Source of the DNA: JBNJFY01 sp051747265
GTDB lineage: Bacteria; Bacteroidota; Rhodothermia; Balneolales; Balneolaceae
Reading direction: 5' to 3'
Assembly (NCBI GenBank): GCA_051747265.1
Contig: JBNJFY010000004.1
Location: forward strand, 62,001-126,000
DNA: 64,000 nt
This document shows, in pieces, positions 16,573 through 25,797 of this stretch (its first letter is position 1; the number at the start of each line of letters is the position of its first letter). Position numbers and translations under genes: made by a program. The notes under the pieces were generated by a model. That model worked only from the letters and a program-made list of their open reading frames with translations. It did no database searches and was not told where the DNA came from.

Positions 16573-18561
16573 TTGCGTCCAGATCTATCTACACATATCA
16601 GATTCTTGATTAAATCCAGCATCGGAATTTTGTGGCTGGTTATGTGCTGTCATGCATGGGCTTGGGGGCAGCAGACACCTCAAGACACCACGCGGGCGGA
16701 TTCGCTTCAGATGGAAATGGCCATTGATTCCTTGGCCGCGGATACCTTATCCAGTGAGGTAGAAGCGGATTCCGTGGTTCATCCCTGGAAGTATCGATCA
16801 TGGTTGGGAAGTAACCGAGCGCTATCGGATAGTTTATTGCGATGGGAGATCTGGGGATCGCTGGCCGATCGATGGGCGCGCCAACCGGGAGCGGTTACCT
16901 ATCGGTTAGGTGGGCTGGGGCGCGAGGATGCGGTGTGGATCCACGGCTATGCTCCTCAATATCAGCAGTTGCGCTGGGAAGGGATATCGCTGGCCGATCC
17001 AATGGCGGGTACGTTTAATTGGCACGATATACCCCATCATCAAGTGCTGGGGGTAGATCAACGAGGGAATAGCGCCAAGTTTCAAACCGATTTCAGCACC
17101 CAGCGCTATTACCTGAATAAACCTCTTTCCCGTTTAAATTACGAAGAGAGTTCGCAGCGATACCGACAGCTCGAATTTGCCATCGCCGAAAACATTAATC
17201 GCACAACCAATGTGACGCTCAGCTACTGGGATCGACGCGATGGGGAGCGGTACCCGCAGTTTAATATGACCGGGCGGCAACTATGGGGAGAAGTGCATCA
17301 CCTACTTACCAATCGCTCGGCGGTACGGATTGGTTTCTTAAATAATAAACGGGAACAACAGGAGTCCTTCGGATATGTCTTTTCTGATCCGACCTTGTTT
17401 TCATTTGATCGTTTCGAGGCTCTTGCCAACGCACAGGCCAATAGTATCCGATCTAATACCACCATTCGGGCCGATTATTTCTGGCGCCCGGATACGCTAA
17501 GTCCCAATCGGTTTCAGGCTACCGTGTATCGACAAAGTATGGAACGTAAACTTACCGCAACAGATACCATTCGCACCAATTATGGGCGATGGGGAGCATT
17601 GATGCGATATCAAAAGTCGGTCGGTGCGTTGCATTTCGAAGCCCAATTGAATTCTCATTTCAACCGAGTGGCAAGGGCAGAAAATAGTGTCAATCCGGAC
17701 GATACTTGGTGGAATCATAGAGCGGAGGCAGAGTTGAGCTACCAATTAGTTGATAACCTAGCTCTAAGCGTGGGTGGAAAGGGCCAATATCGCGAGCAAG
17801 ACCTTTTTCCAGAATTACGAACTCAACTTTCTTGGCAACCGGGCAACTGGAAATTGGGCGTGTGGGGATATCGTGCTCAATTGTCCCGACCACGGTGGAT
17901 GAAGCAATGGATCGGAGTCCGTCCGGCTAATCAGCAGAAACAGCTAAATGCTACAGGCGTCGGTGGATCCATAGCTATTCCTTTGGGGGACTATATGACG
18001 GTTGGAGGACGCACCCATTTTCGGTTGTCGCGCAATCAATGGGCTGTTCAGGATGATACATCATTTGTGCAATTGCCCGAAATGCTACATCAATCCCATT
18101 CCGTATATGCCCGTTTGAATAGTGATCATGTTGAATCAGAAATAAGTCTGACCACCAGAGATATCCAGCCATGGGAGGAAGAAACGATTCCGGCGGCACG
18201 AGTGGCTGATGGCGGATTACAGATGGTCCTCAAGGGAGCCGTGCACTGGAAAGGATATGTGTTGCATAAAGCGGCCTTTGTTAAAGGCGGAATTGCGGGC
18301 AGTTGGATTCCTATCGGGTACAAAGCCCCTTATTATCGACCGGAATATCAGTATTGGCAGTGGAATCACGATCAACCCGCGGTACCCGGTCACTATCGGC
18401 TGGATGTGGATCTGTCGGCCCGGGTGCGATCTATCATTGTGCTGATGCGTTATGAAAACGTACTTGATGGTTTTGGACAGGCGGGATACTTTGAAACCAT
18501 TCCATATCCCATGCCAGCACGACGTTTTATGGTTGGATTTCGAGTGGTTTTTAATAATTAA
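16573..18561 (+). CDS. TonB-receptor-like outer-membrane beta-barrel protein
   Basis: A 662-aa secreted protein with a probable TTG start and a signal sequence around residues 10-32. Residues ~100-155 resemble a TonB-receptor plug: TYRLGGLGREDAVWIHGYAP, then LRWEGISLADPMAGTFNWHDIP, echoing the 'RG... vDG...nDp' pattern. The remainder alternates aromatic and polar residues in barrel style. The end, YPMPARRFMVGFRVVFNN, matches the PxRxFxxGxRxxF C-terminus of TonB-dependent receptors. The plug is abbreviated and no TonB box or carboxypeptidase-like domain is evident, so substrate and TonB dependence are uncertain. It lies between cinA and ftsX. Confidence 0.65.
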   Translation: MRPDLSTHIRFLIKSSIGILWLVMCCHAWAWGQQTPQDTTRADSLQMEMAIDSLAADTLSSEVEADSVVHPWKYRSWLGSNRALSDSLLRWEIWGSLADRWARQPGAVTYRLGGLGREDAVWIHGYAPQYQQLRWEGISLADPMAGTFNWHDIPHHQVLGVDQRGNSAKFQTDFSTQRYYLNKPLSRLNYEESSQRYRQLEFAIAENINRTTNVTLSYWDRRDGERYPQFNMTGRQLWGEVHHLLTNRSAVRIGFLNNKREQQESFGYVFSDPTLFSFDRFEALANAQANSIRSNTTIRADYFWRPDTLSPNRFQATVYRQSMERKLTATDTIRTNYGRWGALMRYQKSVGALHFEAQLNSHFNRVARAENSVNPDDTWWNHRAEAELSYQLVDNLALSVGGKGQYREQDLFPELRTQLSWQPGNWKLGVWGYRAQLSRPRWMKQWIGVRPANQQKQLNATGVGGSIAIPLGDYMTVGGRTHFRLSRNQWAVQDDTSFVQLPEMLHQSHSVYARLNSDHVESEISLTTRDIQPWEEETIPAARVADGGLQMVLKGAVHWKGYVLHKAAFVKGGIAGSWIPIGYKAPYYRPEYQYWQWNHDQPAVPGHYRLDVDLSARVRSIIVLMRYENVLDGFGQAGYFETIPYPMPARRFMVGFRVVFNN

Positions 18562-18567
18562 GGACGT

Positions 18568-19455
18568 ATGAGTCTAGGATACATTGTTAAGGAAGGTTTA
18601 GCTGGTATAGGCCGCGCTCGATTGGCGGCTATCACGTCCATGTTTTCGCTTTTTGTGGCGGTTTTACTGGTTGGGGTACTCGCCCGTTTGGGCTATAATG
18701 CCTATGAACTGGCGCAAACCCTGCGCTCATCTATTGAAGTGGAAGTTTTCCTAGAGGATTTAGATCAGCGTTCCACCCAAGAAATCCACCGGGAGTTGGA
18801 GTCGTACTCCTTTATCCACCAGATGGATTACATCTCCAAAGACAGCGCCGCCGCCATTTTTCGATCTGAGTTTGGTGCCGAGGGCGAAACCATGGCGGAA
18901 CTCAAATTTTTGCCGGCCTCATTCCGTACGGAAATGTCTCCGGAAGCCAGTGCTGCCGATATCAACCAGTTTGTTGAAGAAGTGGCACAAATTAGGGGGG
19001 TAGAGGAAGTGCGCTATAATCAGCGATTGGTAGAGCTGATGGAAACACGCATGCAAAACTTTGTGCTCATCGGCGGAGGGATTGGAATTTTTATACTGCT
19101 CACCGCCATTATCCTGGTCTTCAACACCATTCGATTGACAATTTACGCCAAGCGTGGTTTGATTAAAGCAATGAAATTGGTGGGAGCCACCAATGCGTTT
19201 ATTCGGCGCCCGTTTTTAGTAGAGGGGCTTTTTCAGGGCATCATTGCCGGTAGCTTAGCTATTGGAGCTCAATTTGTTTTGTTTGAATACCTCATCCCGC
19301 GATACATCCCGCAGTTCGGCATTCTCGCCTGGCCCTATGGGCGATGGTACTACCTAACCGGAGCGATGATTGTATTAGCCATTATCATGGGGTATTGGGG
19401 CAGTCGATGGGCCGCCCGAAAGTTCATTAAGGAGACGGCCATTAGTCAGACGTAG
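18568..19455 (+). CDS. ftsX: Cell-division permease-like protein FtsX
   Basis: A 295-aa membrane protein with an N-terminal span (~20-42), a periplasmic domain (~45-165) and three further spans, as in FtsX. Marks include IEVEVFLEDLDQRS near 54-68, the conserved KAMKLVGATNAFIRRPFLVEG, and the final span with SRWAARKF. With FtsE it forms a type VII ABC module that activates cell-wall hydrolases at the septum. ftsE is not next to it here: upstream is a barrel gene (6 bp away) and downstream a convergent fur. The ATPase must be encoded elsewhere. Confidence 0.92.
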   Translation: MSLGYIVKEGLAGIGRARLAAITSMFSLFVAVLLVGVLARLGYNAYELAQTLRSSIEVEVFLEDLDQRSTQEIHRELESYSFIHQMDYISKDSAAAIFRSEFGAEGETMAELKFLPASFRTEMSPEASAADINQFVEEVAQIRGVEEVRYNQRLVELMETRMQNFVLIGGGIGIFILLTAIILVFNTIRLTIYAKRGLIKAMKLVGATNAFIRRPFLVEGLFQGIIAGSLAIGAQFVLFEYLIPRYIPQFGILAWPYGRWYYLTGAMIVLAIIMGYWGSRWAARKFIKETAISQT

Positions 19456-19472
19456 CGAGAATACCTAATCGC

Positions 19473-19979
19473 TTACTTAGAGGTAGCCGTTTTTCCCTTA
19501 TCTCGCAATTCCGGTCGGCGATCACAGTTTTCAGGATCATTGCATTTGCCAAAGAAATGTAGCGAGTGTCCCTGGATATCAAAGTCGTATATTTTTTCCA
19601 TCATATTCTGGATCTCCAGGATACGAGGATCACAGAATTCCAATACCCCGCCGCAATCCTGGCAAATGATGTGATCGTGCTGTTGGTAGGCGTAAGCACG
19701 TTCGTAATAGTATTGGTTTTTCCCGAATTGATGTCGCTGCACCAAGCCACATTCCACAAGCAGATCCAAGGTATTATAGACCGTGGCACGCGAAACCCGA
19801 GTACCGCCATCCTTCATGTGGAAGAAGATATCATCGGCGTCAAAATGACCATCCGCCTTATAGATCTCTTCCAAAACCATAAATCGCTCCGGCGTTTGGC
19901 GTTGATTATGTTCCTTTAAATACGCGCGAAAAATTTCCTTAACCAGGTTGATGGTTTCTTCTTTTGCCGGATGTGCCAT
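19473..19979 (-). CDS. fur: Fur-family ferric-uptake-type regulator
   Basis: A 168-aa metalloregulator. The N-terminal winged helix has RQTPERFMVLEEIY and VSRATVYNTLDLLVECGLV. The metal-sensing half has YQQHDHIICQDCGGVLEF and, near the C-terminus, GHSLHFFGKCNDPENC, giving the two CxxC-type structural zinc pairs and the His-rich sensor site. The family could be Fur, Zur or PerR; the HDH...CxxC arrangement suits Fur best but does not prove iron sensing. It is convergent with ftsX. A TTCGTGATGATAACGAA imperfect inverted repeat lies at 20028-20044 upstream. Confidence 0.85.
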   Translation of the reverse strand: MAHPAKEETINLVKEIFRAYLKEHNQRQTPERFMVLEEIYKADGHFDADDIFFHMKDGGTRVSRATVYNTLDLLVECGLVQRHQFGKNQYYYERAYAYQQHDHIICQDCGGVLEFCDPRILEIQNMMEKIYDFDIQGHSLHFFGKCNDPENCDRRPELRDKGKTATSK

Positions 19980-20283
19980 AGTGGGATCTACTAATTAAGT
20001 GCTAATAAATAGGATCGTGGGTAATAATTCGTGATGATAACGAATTAAATGGAATTGTGTTTTGCTAAAACCCGCTTAGAATATAGAACGATAATCTAAT
20101 AAAACATCGTTGTTTCAAACAAACCTAGATAAGCATGATCCCGTAGATATGCAGGTTTGTGTGATTTGTATTGCTGACTCAATCCAAGTTATGTATGTTT
20201 ATCGTTTTCGGACCCAACAAACAAAACCAAGGATGGGTCAGCTTCTCACAGAAGTTCCTATGCGATAACTAAATGGTACGTAT
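19980..20283. other. Divergent spacer between fur and the acyl-CoA ligase
   Basis: 304 bp with no ORF. It should hold both divergent promoters. TTCGT-N7-ACGAA at 20028-20044 is an inverted repeat 49 bp upstream of fur and a candidate autoregulatory site. Nothing else is recognised. Confidence 0.4.
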
Positions 20284-22164
20284 ATGCCCACTGTAGTTGC
20301 TTTTGAAACTCTTACAGAGCTATATCTGAATCTTTCTAAGAAGTTTAAAGGTTCAGATAAAACAGCCTTTGCCCGTAAACCCACCGCAGAAAGTCAATAT
20401 GAAACCATTACCTGGGATCAGGTGACCGAAGATGTGGAAGCCATTGCCGCTTATTTGGTCGAACATGGAATTGATCCCGGAGATCGAGTGGCCATATTGA
20501 GCGAGAACCGGTATGAGTGGGCGGGAGTTGATTTGGCCATTCAGCGAGTGGGCGCGGTAAATGTATCTTTATATACCAGCTTACCACCCAATCAATGTGA
20601 ATATATCTTAAATGATTCCGGTTCGGAGTTGTTCTTTGTGTCTACCGGAATTCAGTTGAAGAAAGCGACCCAGGTTTTTGAGGATTGCCCGGAATTGCGA
20701 CAGGTCATTGCTTTTGACGAGCCCAAAATCTCCAAATATGGTGAAGAACCGTATGTGACCTTGTTCGAGAGTGTGTTGAAAGAAGGATACGGGTTAGTAA
20801 GCAAACACCAGGAAGAAATCGACCGCCGCTCTCGAAAGATCGAACCGGAAGATATGGCCACCTTGATCTACACCTCGGGGACCACCGGCAAACCCAAAGG
20901 GGCCATGCTGACCCACCGAAATATCGTCAGCAACGTAAAGGCGGCGCATCAGCATATCAATATCAATGATCAGGATCGGTGTTTATCATTTTTGCCGCTT
21001 TGTCACTCATTTGAACGCACCGCCGGATACTATGCGATGATGGCCGGGGGAGCGGAAATTTACTACGCGGAAAGCGTGGATACGGTGGCCAAGAACATGA
21101 CCGAGGCCAACCCAACCCTGATCATATCGGTACCCCGTCTGTTTGAGAAGATCTACAATCTGGTGGCCAAAAGTATTGAAGAAGGATCCAAGATTAAGCA
21201 GAAGATTTTCGAATGGGCTATTTCCGTGGGCGAACAATATGCGGAGGGCAAACGCGGATTGACCAGCATGCAGAAAACGCTGGCCGACAAGCTGGTTTTT
21301 GATAAGCTCAAAGAGCGCACCGGTGGACGCATCCGCTTCTTTGTATCGGGCGGAGCCGCCTTGCCGCCTGAGATCGGGAAATTCTTTATGAGTGCCGGCT
21401 TGCATATTCTGGAAGGTTACGGATTGACGGAGACCTCTCCGGTGATGGCCGCCAATCAATATGGTGAGGAAGCTATTGGTACGGTTGGGCGAGTTATTCC
21501 CGGCGTAACGGTGGGTATTCAGCGATTGGAAGACAACGAGATCATCGCTGAAGTGGCCGGAGAAGATTATCCCACAGACCTAACCTCTACAGAAGGAGAA
21601 ATTTTGTGTAAAGGTCCCAATGTGATGAAAGGGTACTGGAAACGAGATGAAGATACCCGAGAGATGATCGATGATGAAGGTTGGTTGCACACCGGTGATG
21701 TCGGAAAATTCGAGAAAGGAAATTTAAAGATTACCGACCGGATTAAACACATGATTCTTAACGCGGGTGGAAAGAATATTTATCCCGGTCCGATTGAGGA
21801 CATGTTCAAGACCAGCAAGTGGATTGATCAATTGGTAGTGGTTGGGGAGAAACAGCCGTTCATGGCTTCGTTGATTGTCCCTGATTTCGAAGTGTTAGAG
21901 GAGCATGCCAAAAAAGAAGGCATATCATTCTCTTCACCGGAGGAGCTGATATCCAATGAAGATATTCAGAAAATCTATCAAACAGAGATTCGAAAATATT
22001 CCAAGCAGTTGGCATCGCACGAAAAAATTCGCGACTTCCGATTAGTGCCTCAAGAATTTACGGTTGAAACCGGCGAACTAACCCCGACCTTGAAAGTCAA
22101 ACGGCGCATTGTGGAAGAAAAATACAGTCATTTGATTGCGGATATGTTTACCGACGCTCGCTAA
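20284..22164 (+). CDS. Long-chain fatty-acid-CoA ligase (AMP-forming)
   Basis: A 626-aa ANL-superfamily enzyme close to the FadD15/AcsL group. The AMP-binding P-loop YTSGTTGKPKGAML is at 196-209. EGYGLTETSPVM follows near 378-389, and the hinge region contains WLHTGDVGKFE and LKITDRIKHMI. The acyl-adenylate-to-CoA lysine region NAGGKNIYPGPIED is intact. It activates long fatty acids with ATP and CoA for degradation or phospholipid synthesis. It has no signal peptide and is cytoplasmic or membrane-associated. It has a long upstream spacer and a short downstream gap to a small membrane protein gene. Confidence 0.92.
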   Translation: MPTVVAFETLTELYLNLSKKFKGSDKTAFARKPTAESQYETITWDQVTEDVEAIAAYLVEHGIDPGDRVAILSENRYEWAGVDLAIQRVGAVNVSLYTSLPPNQCEYILNDSGSELFFVSTGIQLKKATQVFEDCPELRQVIAFDEPKISKYGEEPYVTLFESVLKEGYGLVSKHQEEIDRRSRKIEPEDMATLIYTSGTTGKPKGAMLTHRNIVSNVKAAHQHININDQDRCLSFLPLCHSFERTAGYYAMMAGGAEIYYAESVDTVAKNMTEANPTLIISVPRLFEKIYNLVAKSIEEGSKIKQKIFEWAISVGEQYAEGKRGLTSMQKTLADKLVFDKLKERTGGRIRFFVSGGAALPPEIGKFFMSAGLHILEGYGLTETSPVMAANQYGEEAIGTVGRVIPGVTVGIQRLEDNEIIAEVAGEDYPTDLTSTEGEILCKGPNVMKGYWKRDEDTREMIDDEGWLHTGDVGKFEKGNLKITDRIKHMILNAGGKNIYPGPIEDMFKTSKWIDQLVVVGEKQPFMASLIVPDFEVLEEHAKKEGISFSSPEELISNEDIQKIYQTEIRKYSKQLASHEKIRDFRLVPQEFTVETGELTPTLKVKRRIVEEKYSHLIADMFTDAR

Positions 22165-22227
22165 CTGGCAACGAATTGGTTTAACATTCTGTTGGTCTGT
22201 CTCTACTCTACTAATTTCAACTAAGCA

Positions 22228-22716
22228 GTGGTAATTATGGTCTATACAATTTTTTATTGGGTACATGTGGTTTCGTTTGTGGTCTGGGGGCTGGCTTTTC
22301 TGGGCGTACTCTGGAAATACAATCAAATTAAAAACGCCAACTCACTAGCCGACGAGCTTCCCTTGATCCGGACCGAGCGAAAAATGACCAATATCGGAGG
22401 ACATATCGGTGCGGTGGGAATCTTGATTTCCGGGGGAGCCATTGCCTCTATTCCGCACGAAGGCTTTAAATGGGGCTGGTTTAACGATGCCTATCTATGG
22501 TTGAGTGCTAAACAGGCCATCTTCTTTATCATTTTGATCCTGTTTGTTTTCGCGGCCATCAACAGTGTACGATTCAAGAAAATGCTGCGCGACGAAACCG
22601 ATGGCCAGTTGACCCCGGATGCCAAACAGCAGTGGAAAAAAGCATTTCGACTCTCCATGACCATCTACATCATGGTGGTGGTAAATATTCTTCTGGGTTA
22701 CATTCGCCCATTTTAG
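22228..22716 (+). CDS. Small four-helix membrane protein, CopD/DUF2269-like
   Basis: A 162-aa membrane protein with about four spans. It could start at GTG 22228 or ATG 22237. Hydrophobic segments include YTIFYWVHVVSFVVWGLAFLG near the N-terminus, GGHIGAVGILISGGAIASI, and two near residues 90-110 and 140-160. The first helix carries the conserved WVH-x-VSFVVWG pattern, similar to the heme- or copper-related CopD/DUF2269-type membrane proteins. Function unknown. It lies 63 bp behind the acyl-CoA ligase and ends at a strong terminator, so they may form one transcript. Confidence 0.65.
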   Translation: MVIMVYTIFYWVHVVSFVVWGLAFLGVLWKYNQIKNANSLADELPLIRTERKMTNIGGHIGAVGILISGGAIASIPHEGFKWGWFNDAYLWLSAKQAIFFIILILFVFAAINSVRFKKMLRDETDGQLTPDAKQQWKKAFRLSMTIYIMVVVNILLGYIRPF

Positions 22717-22737
22717 ATAGCGGTGCATAGATACAGA

Positions 22738-22773
22738 AAACCTGTCTGATCATGGGATTAGACAGGTTTTTTT
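22738..22773 (+). terminator. Terminator after the membrane protein gene
   Basis: AAACCTGTCT (22738-22747) pairs perfectly with AGACAGGTTT (22760-22769) and is followed by T residues. It serves the plus-strand gene ending at 22716. Confidence 0.88.
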
Positions 22774-22788
22774 AATATGGCGAGTGTT

Positions 22789-23364
22789 TTAACTTTTCTC
22801 GTATTGACCGTCGGTGGCTCGATGAGCGGCTTGTACTTCCAGGCGGTCCAAAGCTGCTTGAATATCTGTTTCTATGTGGAATAGTGATTGATTATCTGAG
22901 CGAATAAACCCCTGATCATTGGCGTGTTGGACAAATTCGTTAAGCTGATCGAAATAGCCATTTACATTCAACAGTATCATGGGTTTGGCGTGTATGCTCA
23001 ATTGCGCCCAAGTGATGGTTTCGAAGACCTCTTCCAGCGTGCCAAAACCGCCGGGCAAGGCCAGAAAGGCGTCCGAACGTTCTGCCATAGTGGCTTTACG
23101 CTCGTGCATGGTGTCGGTGATGATTAATTCGGTGAGATCGTCGTGCGCGACTTCATACCGCACCAATGTTTCGGGTATCACACCTACCACCGGTTGATGA
23201 TGTTTCAATAAGGTGTCGGCGATAGCACCCATCAACCCAATGGAGGCACCGCCGTAGACCAGCCCATGATTTCGCTGAGCCATGGCCTCACCGAGTTCCA
23301 CCGCATACTGTTCGTAGATGGGATCCTTACCCATGCTGGATCCACAATAGACACAAATATTCAT
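22789..23364 (-). CDS. LOG-family phosphoribohydrolase (TIGR00730)
   Basis: About 191 aa from the ATG at 23364 (MNICVYCGSSMGKDP), which is the usual family start; the longer frame adds ten unlikely residues. The Rossmann-like LOG signature PGGFGTLEEVFE is present, preceded by MHERKATMAERSDAFLALPG. LOG proteins cleave nucleoside 5'-monophosphates at the N-glycosidic bond; plant members release active cytokinins, and the bacterial role may be in purine or tRNA-modification turnover. It is often mislabelled lysine decarboxylase. It stands alone, facing the upstream membrane gene. Confidence 0.9.
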   Translation of the reverse strand: MNICVYCGSSMGKDPIYEQYAVELGEAMAQRNHGLVYGGASIGLMGAIADTLLKHHQPVVGVIPETLVRYEVAHDDLTELIITDTMHERKATMAERSDAFLALPGGFGTLEEVFETITWAQLSIHAKPMILLNVNGYFDQLNEFVQHANDQGFIRSDNQSLFHIETDIQAALDRLEVQAAHRATDGQYEKS

Positions 23365-23944
23365 AACAATTCCTTGGAGTTGCGAAGAGGTCAAAGAATA
23401 GGCCGGGCAGGGGTGGAGGTCAAGTGGAAAATGGATAATTCTGTTAGATAATACCTCATTAGACGCAAGCAGCTAAACAAGGTGCTATTGACCAAAAATA
23501 TTACTGCTGTGGACAAATTCGATTTCGGTCAGCCTTCAACGAGAAGCAGGGGCTTCCCCACAATTTGACGCAGCCGAGTTAGGTCATTAGGGGTCTGGGG
23601 CGAGTACCTTCAGCACTCGCTCCAGATAACCGTTGTTGTGATGGCTATCAACAATTTTTCATTTGAGTAATAGTCAAAAGACGTCGAATTCTAGGACGGG
23701 ACAGATAATAGCTAGAAAAAGCCTCGAATGGGGCGGTGTTAAAAGAGGCGGGGAATTTATTCTCCGCCGATAGTTGATTGATGGTCAATGAGTCAAGTAT
23801 TTGCTTAAAAGGTTGAAGTGAGGGCACTTCAACCAGCTTAAAAAAACGCTCGGAATGACCGCTGGTTGGGGAGAGGTGGCTAAAAAAAGCCTTGCCTGAT
23901 AATCAGACAAGGCTTGTGAAATGAAACGTAAAGCTAAATGCTAA
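23365..23944. other. 580-bp spacer with four successive stem-loops
   Basis: No ORF is supported. Four inverted repeats were found. At 23594-23626, TCTGGGGCGAGT pairs with ACTCGCTCCAGA (one G-T). At 23747-23768, GGCGGGGAAT pairs with ATTCTCCGCC (one mismatch). At 23811-23834, GGTTGAAGTG pairs perfectly with CACTTCAACC around AGGG. The fourth, at 23887-23915, is the proX terminator. The third has TTTT after it on the minus strand, so it may be a back-up terminator. A structured small RNA is possible. Confidence 0.5.
23882..23915 (-). terminator. Terminator of the proVWX operon
   Basis: AAGCCTTG (23887-23894) pairs with CAAGGCTT (23908-23915). The inner bases CTGAT/ATCAG extend the stem. An A-run at 23882-23888 gives the minus-strand U-tract, 30 bp after the proX stop. 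Confidence 0.88.
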
Positions 23945-24847
23945 TTATTGACTGGCCATGTTATCTCCTTCAGGAATCCAGCTGTCTACCACCTCGGGAT
24001 GATTCTCCATCCAGGTTTGGGTGGCTTCCCTTACATCCTCATCTGATTCATTCACCTTGAGCATCAAATCAGCCAGTTGACTGTCGGTGAGCTTCATATT
24101 AGATAGGAACTGGGCTAGTTCCGGTTTGTCTTCTTTCAAGTCTTTGCGCCCCATGATGTGGATGTTCCCTGTTTTCCAGAGTATATCTTTATCCTGCTTG
24201 AGGAACTTCAAGTCAAAGCGCCCCCACATCCAGTGTGGCTTCCAGCCGGTAACCACAATCCACTCTTCTTTATCAATGGCACTTTTCAGTGCGGAGGTCA
24301 TCGCCGGACCGCTGGAATTGACCAGCTCATAATTTAGGTTATACACATGGTTGATCAGAGAATCGGTGGTCTGCATGATTCCGGCTCCGGCGTCGATTCC
24401 CGTAATTTCTCCATCGAATTTGTCCACATGATCATTCAGTTCGGATATGTTGTTGATGGTTACATAGGAGGGGACCACCAGACCGCTTTGTGTACCTTCG
24501 TAGACTTTGCCCAAATCCACGATATCGGCTTTGTACTGATTGTAGTAGTTCTTGTGCAGAACCGGTAACCAGGTTTCCATGAAGGCATCTTTATCTCCAC
24601 TGGCCACGGAAGTGTAGGCAGGACCTACACCGGCAGAAGTAATACTCACCTCATACCCCATTTTTTCCTCCAATACGTTTTGAGCCAAATGGGTATAGGC
24701 AATACCCTCCGCCCAGTTTACATAAACCAAATCAGCGGTTTTTCCACTTTTTTGATCAGAACTGCCGCAAGCACTCAATAAGGTCATACTCAACATCAAA
24801 GCTACTAACGGAATCCAATTTATTTTAAGCGATTGTAATCGTCTCAT
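23945..24847 (-). CDS. proX: Glycine betaine/osmoprotectant ABC transporter substrate-binding lipoprotein
   Basis: About 300 aa from the ATG at 24847, which gives a lipoprotein signal ending MTLLSACGSS. The longer frame to 24901 adds an N-terminus that does not fit a signal peptide. The body is an OpuAC-type domain: VNWAEGIAYTHLAQNVLEE, GDKDAFMETWLPVLH, GIDAGAGIM and VVTGWKPHWMWGRFDLKFL. Its Trp residues fit the aromatic cage that binds quaternary amines. It captures glycine betaine or a relative outside the inner membrane and passes it to ProW. It is last in the order proV-proW-proX. Confidence 0.92.
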   Translation of the reverse strand: MRRLQSLKINWIPLVALMLSMTLLSACGSSDQKSGKTADLVYVNWAEGIAYTHLAQNVLEEKMGYEVSITSAGVGPAYTSVASGDKDAFMETWLPVLHKNYYNQYKADIVDLGKVYEGTQSGLVVPSYVTINNISELNDHVDKFDGEITGIDAGAGIMQTTDSLINHVYNLNYELVNSSGPAMTSALKSAIDKEEWIVVTGWKPHWMWGRFDLKFLKQDKDILWKTGNIHIMGRKDLKEDKPELAQFLSNMKLTDSQLADLMLKVNESDEDVREATQTWMENHPEVVDSWIPEGDNMASQ

Positions 24848-24902
24848 AATGTTAGGTTTAGCTTTATGATTTGTGATGGTCGTGTAGTTCGAAAAACTCA
24901 TA

Positions 24903-25736
24903 TTACTGTTGGGAAAGATCGCCCAGGGCTTGGGTTACCCGATCCAAAAACATAGCCAGTATCACGATGGCTAAGCCCCCTTCAAATCCGAGCCCGATAT
25001 CCAATTGTTGTAGTCCGGTGACTACCGGCTGGCCCAAGCCGCCGGCTCCAATCAGAGCGGCAATAACTACCATGGACAAGGCCAACATAATCGTCTGGTT
25101 GATACCGGCCAGGATGGTGGGTAAAGCCACGGGTAGTTCCACTTTGTAGAGCATCTGTTTGGAATTGGAGCCAAACGCCAAGGCCGCTTCCTTCACTTCC
25201 TCCGGGACCTGACGAATCCCCAGGTTGGTCAACCGAACAGAGGGCGGCATGGCAAAAATCAGGGTAGCCACGACTCCGGGGACTTTACCCAACTGGAAGA
25301 ACAGGACCGCTGGAATCAGGTAAACAAAGGCGGGCATGGTCTGCATGAAATCCAGAATAGGGCGCACCGACTTTTCAACATTGTCGTTTTTAGAGGCCCA
25401 AATACCCGTGGGTATTCCAATCAGTAAGGCGATGATAACCGAGGTGAAGATCAGGGCCAGGGTATCCATCGTTTCCGGCCACATATCCATACCCACGATG
25501 ACTAACATACCGGCCACAGTGAATAAGGCCAATCCACGACTGGCCACATACCAGGCGATGCCCGCAAAAATCAAAATCATCACCAGATCGGGCGGGAGCT
25601 TCAAAACATCCTCGATTCCGGTAAGTACGGTATCCACAATAATAGTGATGGCGTTGAAAAAGGGATCCAGATTGGTAGTCAGCCAGTTGATGATGGCTTC
25701 AAAAAACGATCCCACTGGGAGGTCAAAGTCCAACAT
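24903..25736 (-). CDS. proW: Glycine betaine ABC transporter permease
   Basis: A 277-aa binding-protein-dependent permease with about six spans. The EAA-type cytoplasmic loop reads VPEEVKEAALAFGSNSKQ followed by LPVALPTILAGINQT. The segment TMPAFVYLIPAVLFFQLGKVPGV, of which YLIPAVLFF is the core, is typical of ProW/OpuAB. It forms the transmembrane channel for osmoprotectant import with ProV and ProX. The gene lies 61 bp after proV and 55 bp before the chosen proX start, all on one strand. Confidence 0.94.
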   Translation of the reverse strand: MLDFDLPVGSFFEAIINWLTTNLDPFFNAITIIVDTVLTGIEDVLKLPPDLVMILIFAGIAWYVASRGLALFTVAGMLVIVGMDMWPETMDTLALIFTSVIIALLIGIPTGIWASKNDNVEKSVRPILDFMQTMPAFVYLIPAVLFFQLGKVPGVVATLIFAMPPSVRLTNLGIRQVPEEVKEAALAFGSNSKQMLYKVELPVALPTILAGINQTIMLALSMVVIAALIGAGGLGQPVVTGLQQLDIGLGFEGGLAIVILAMFLDRVTQALGDLSQQ

Positions 25737-25797
25737 GAATCAGGTTACTTGGTTTTGAAAATTAAAAGTGAGTAAGGTGCCCACAGGCTATCCATGA

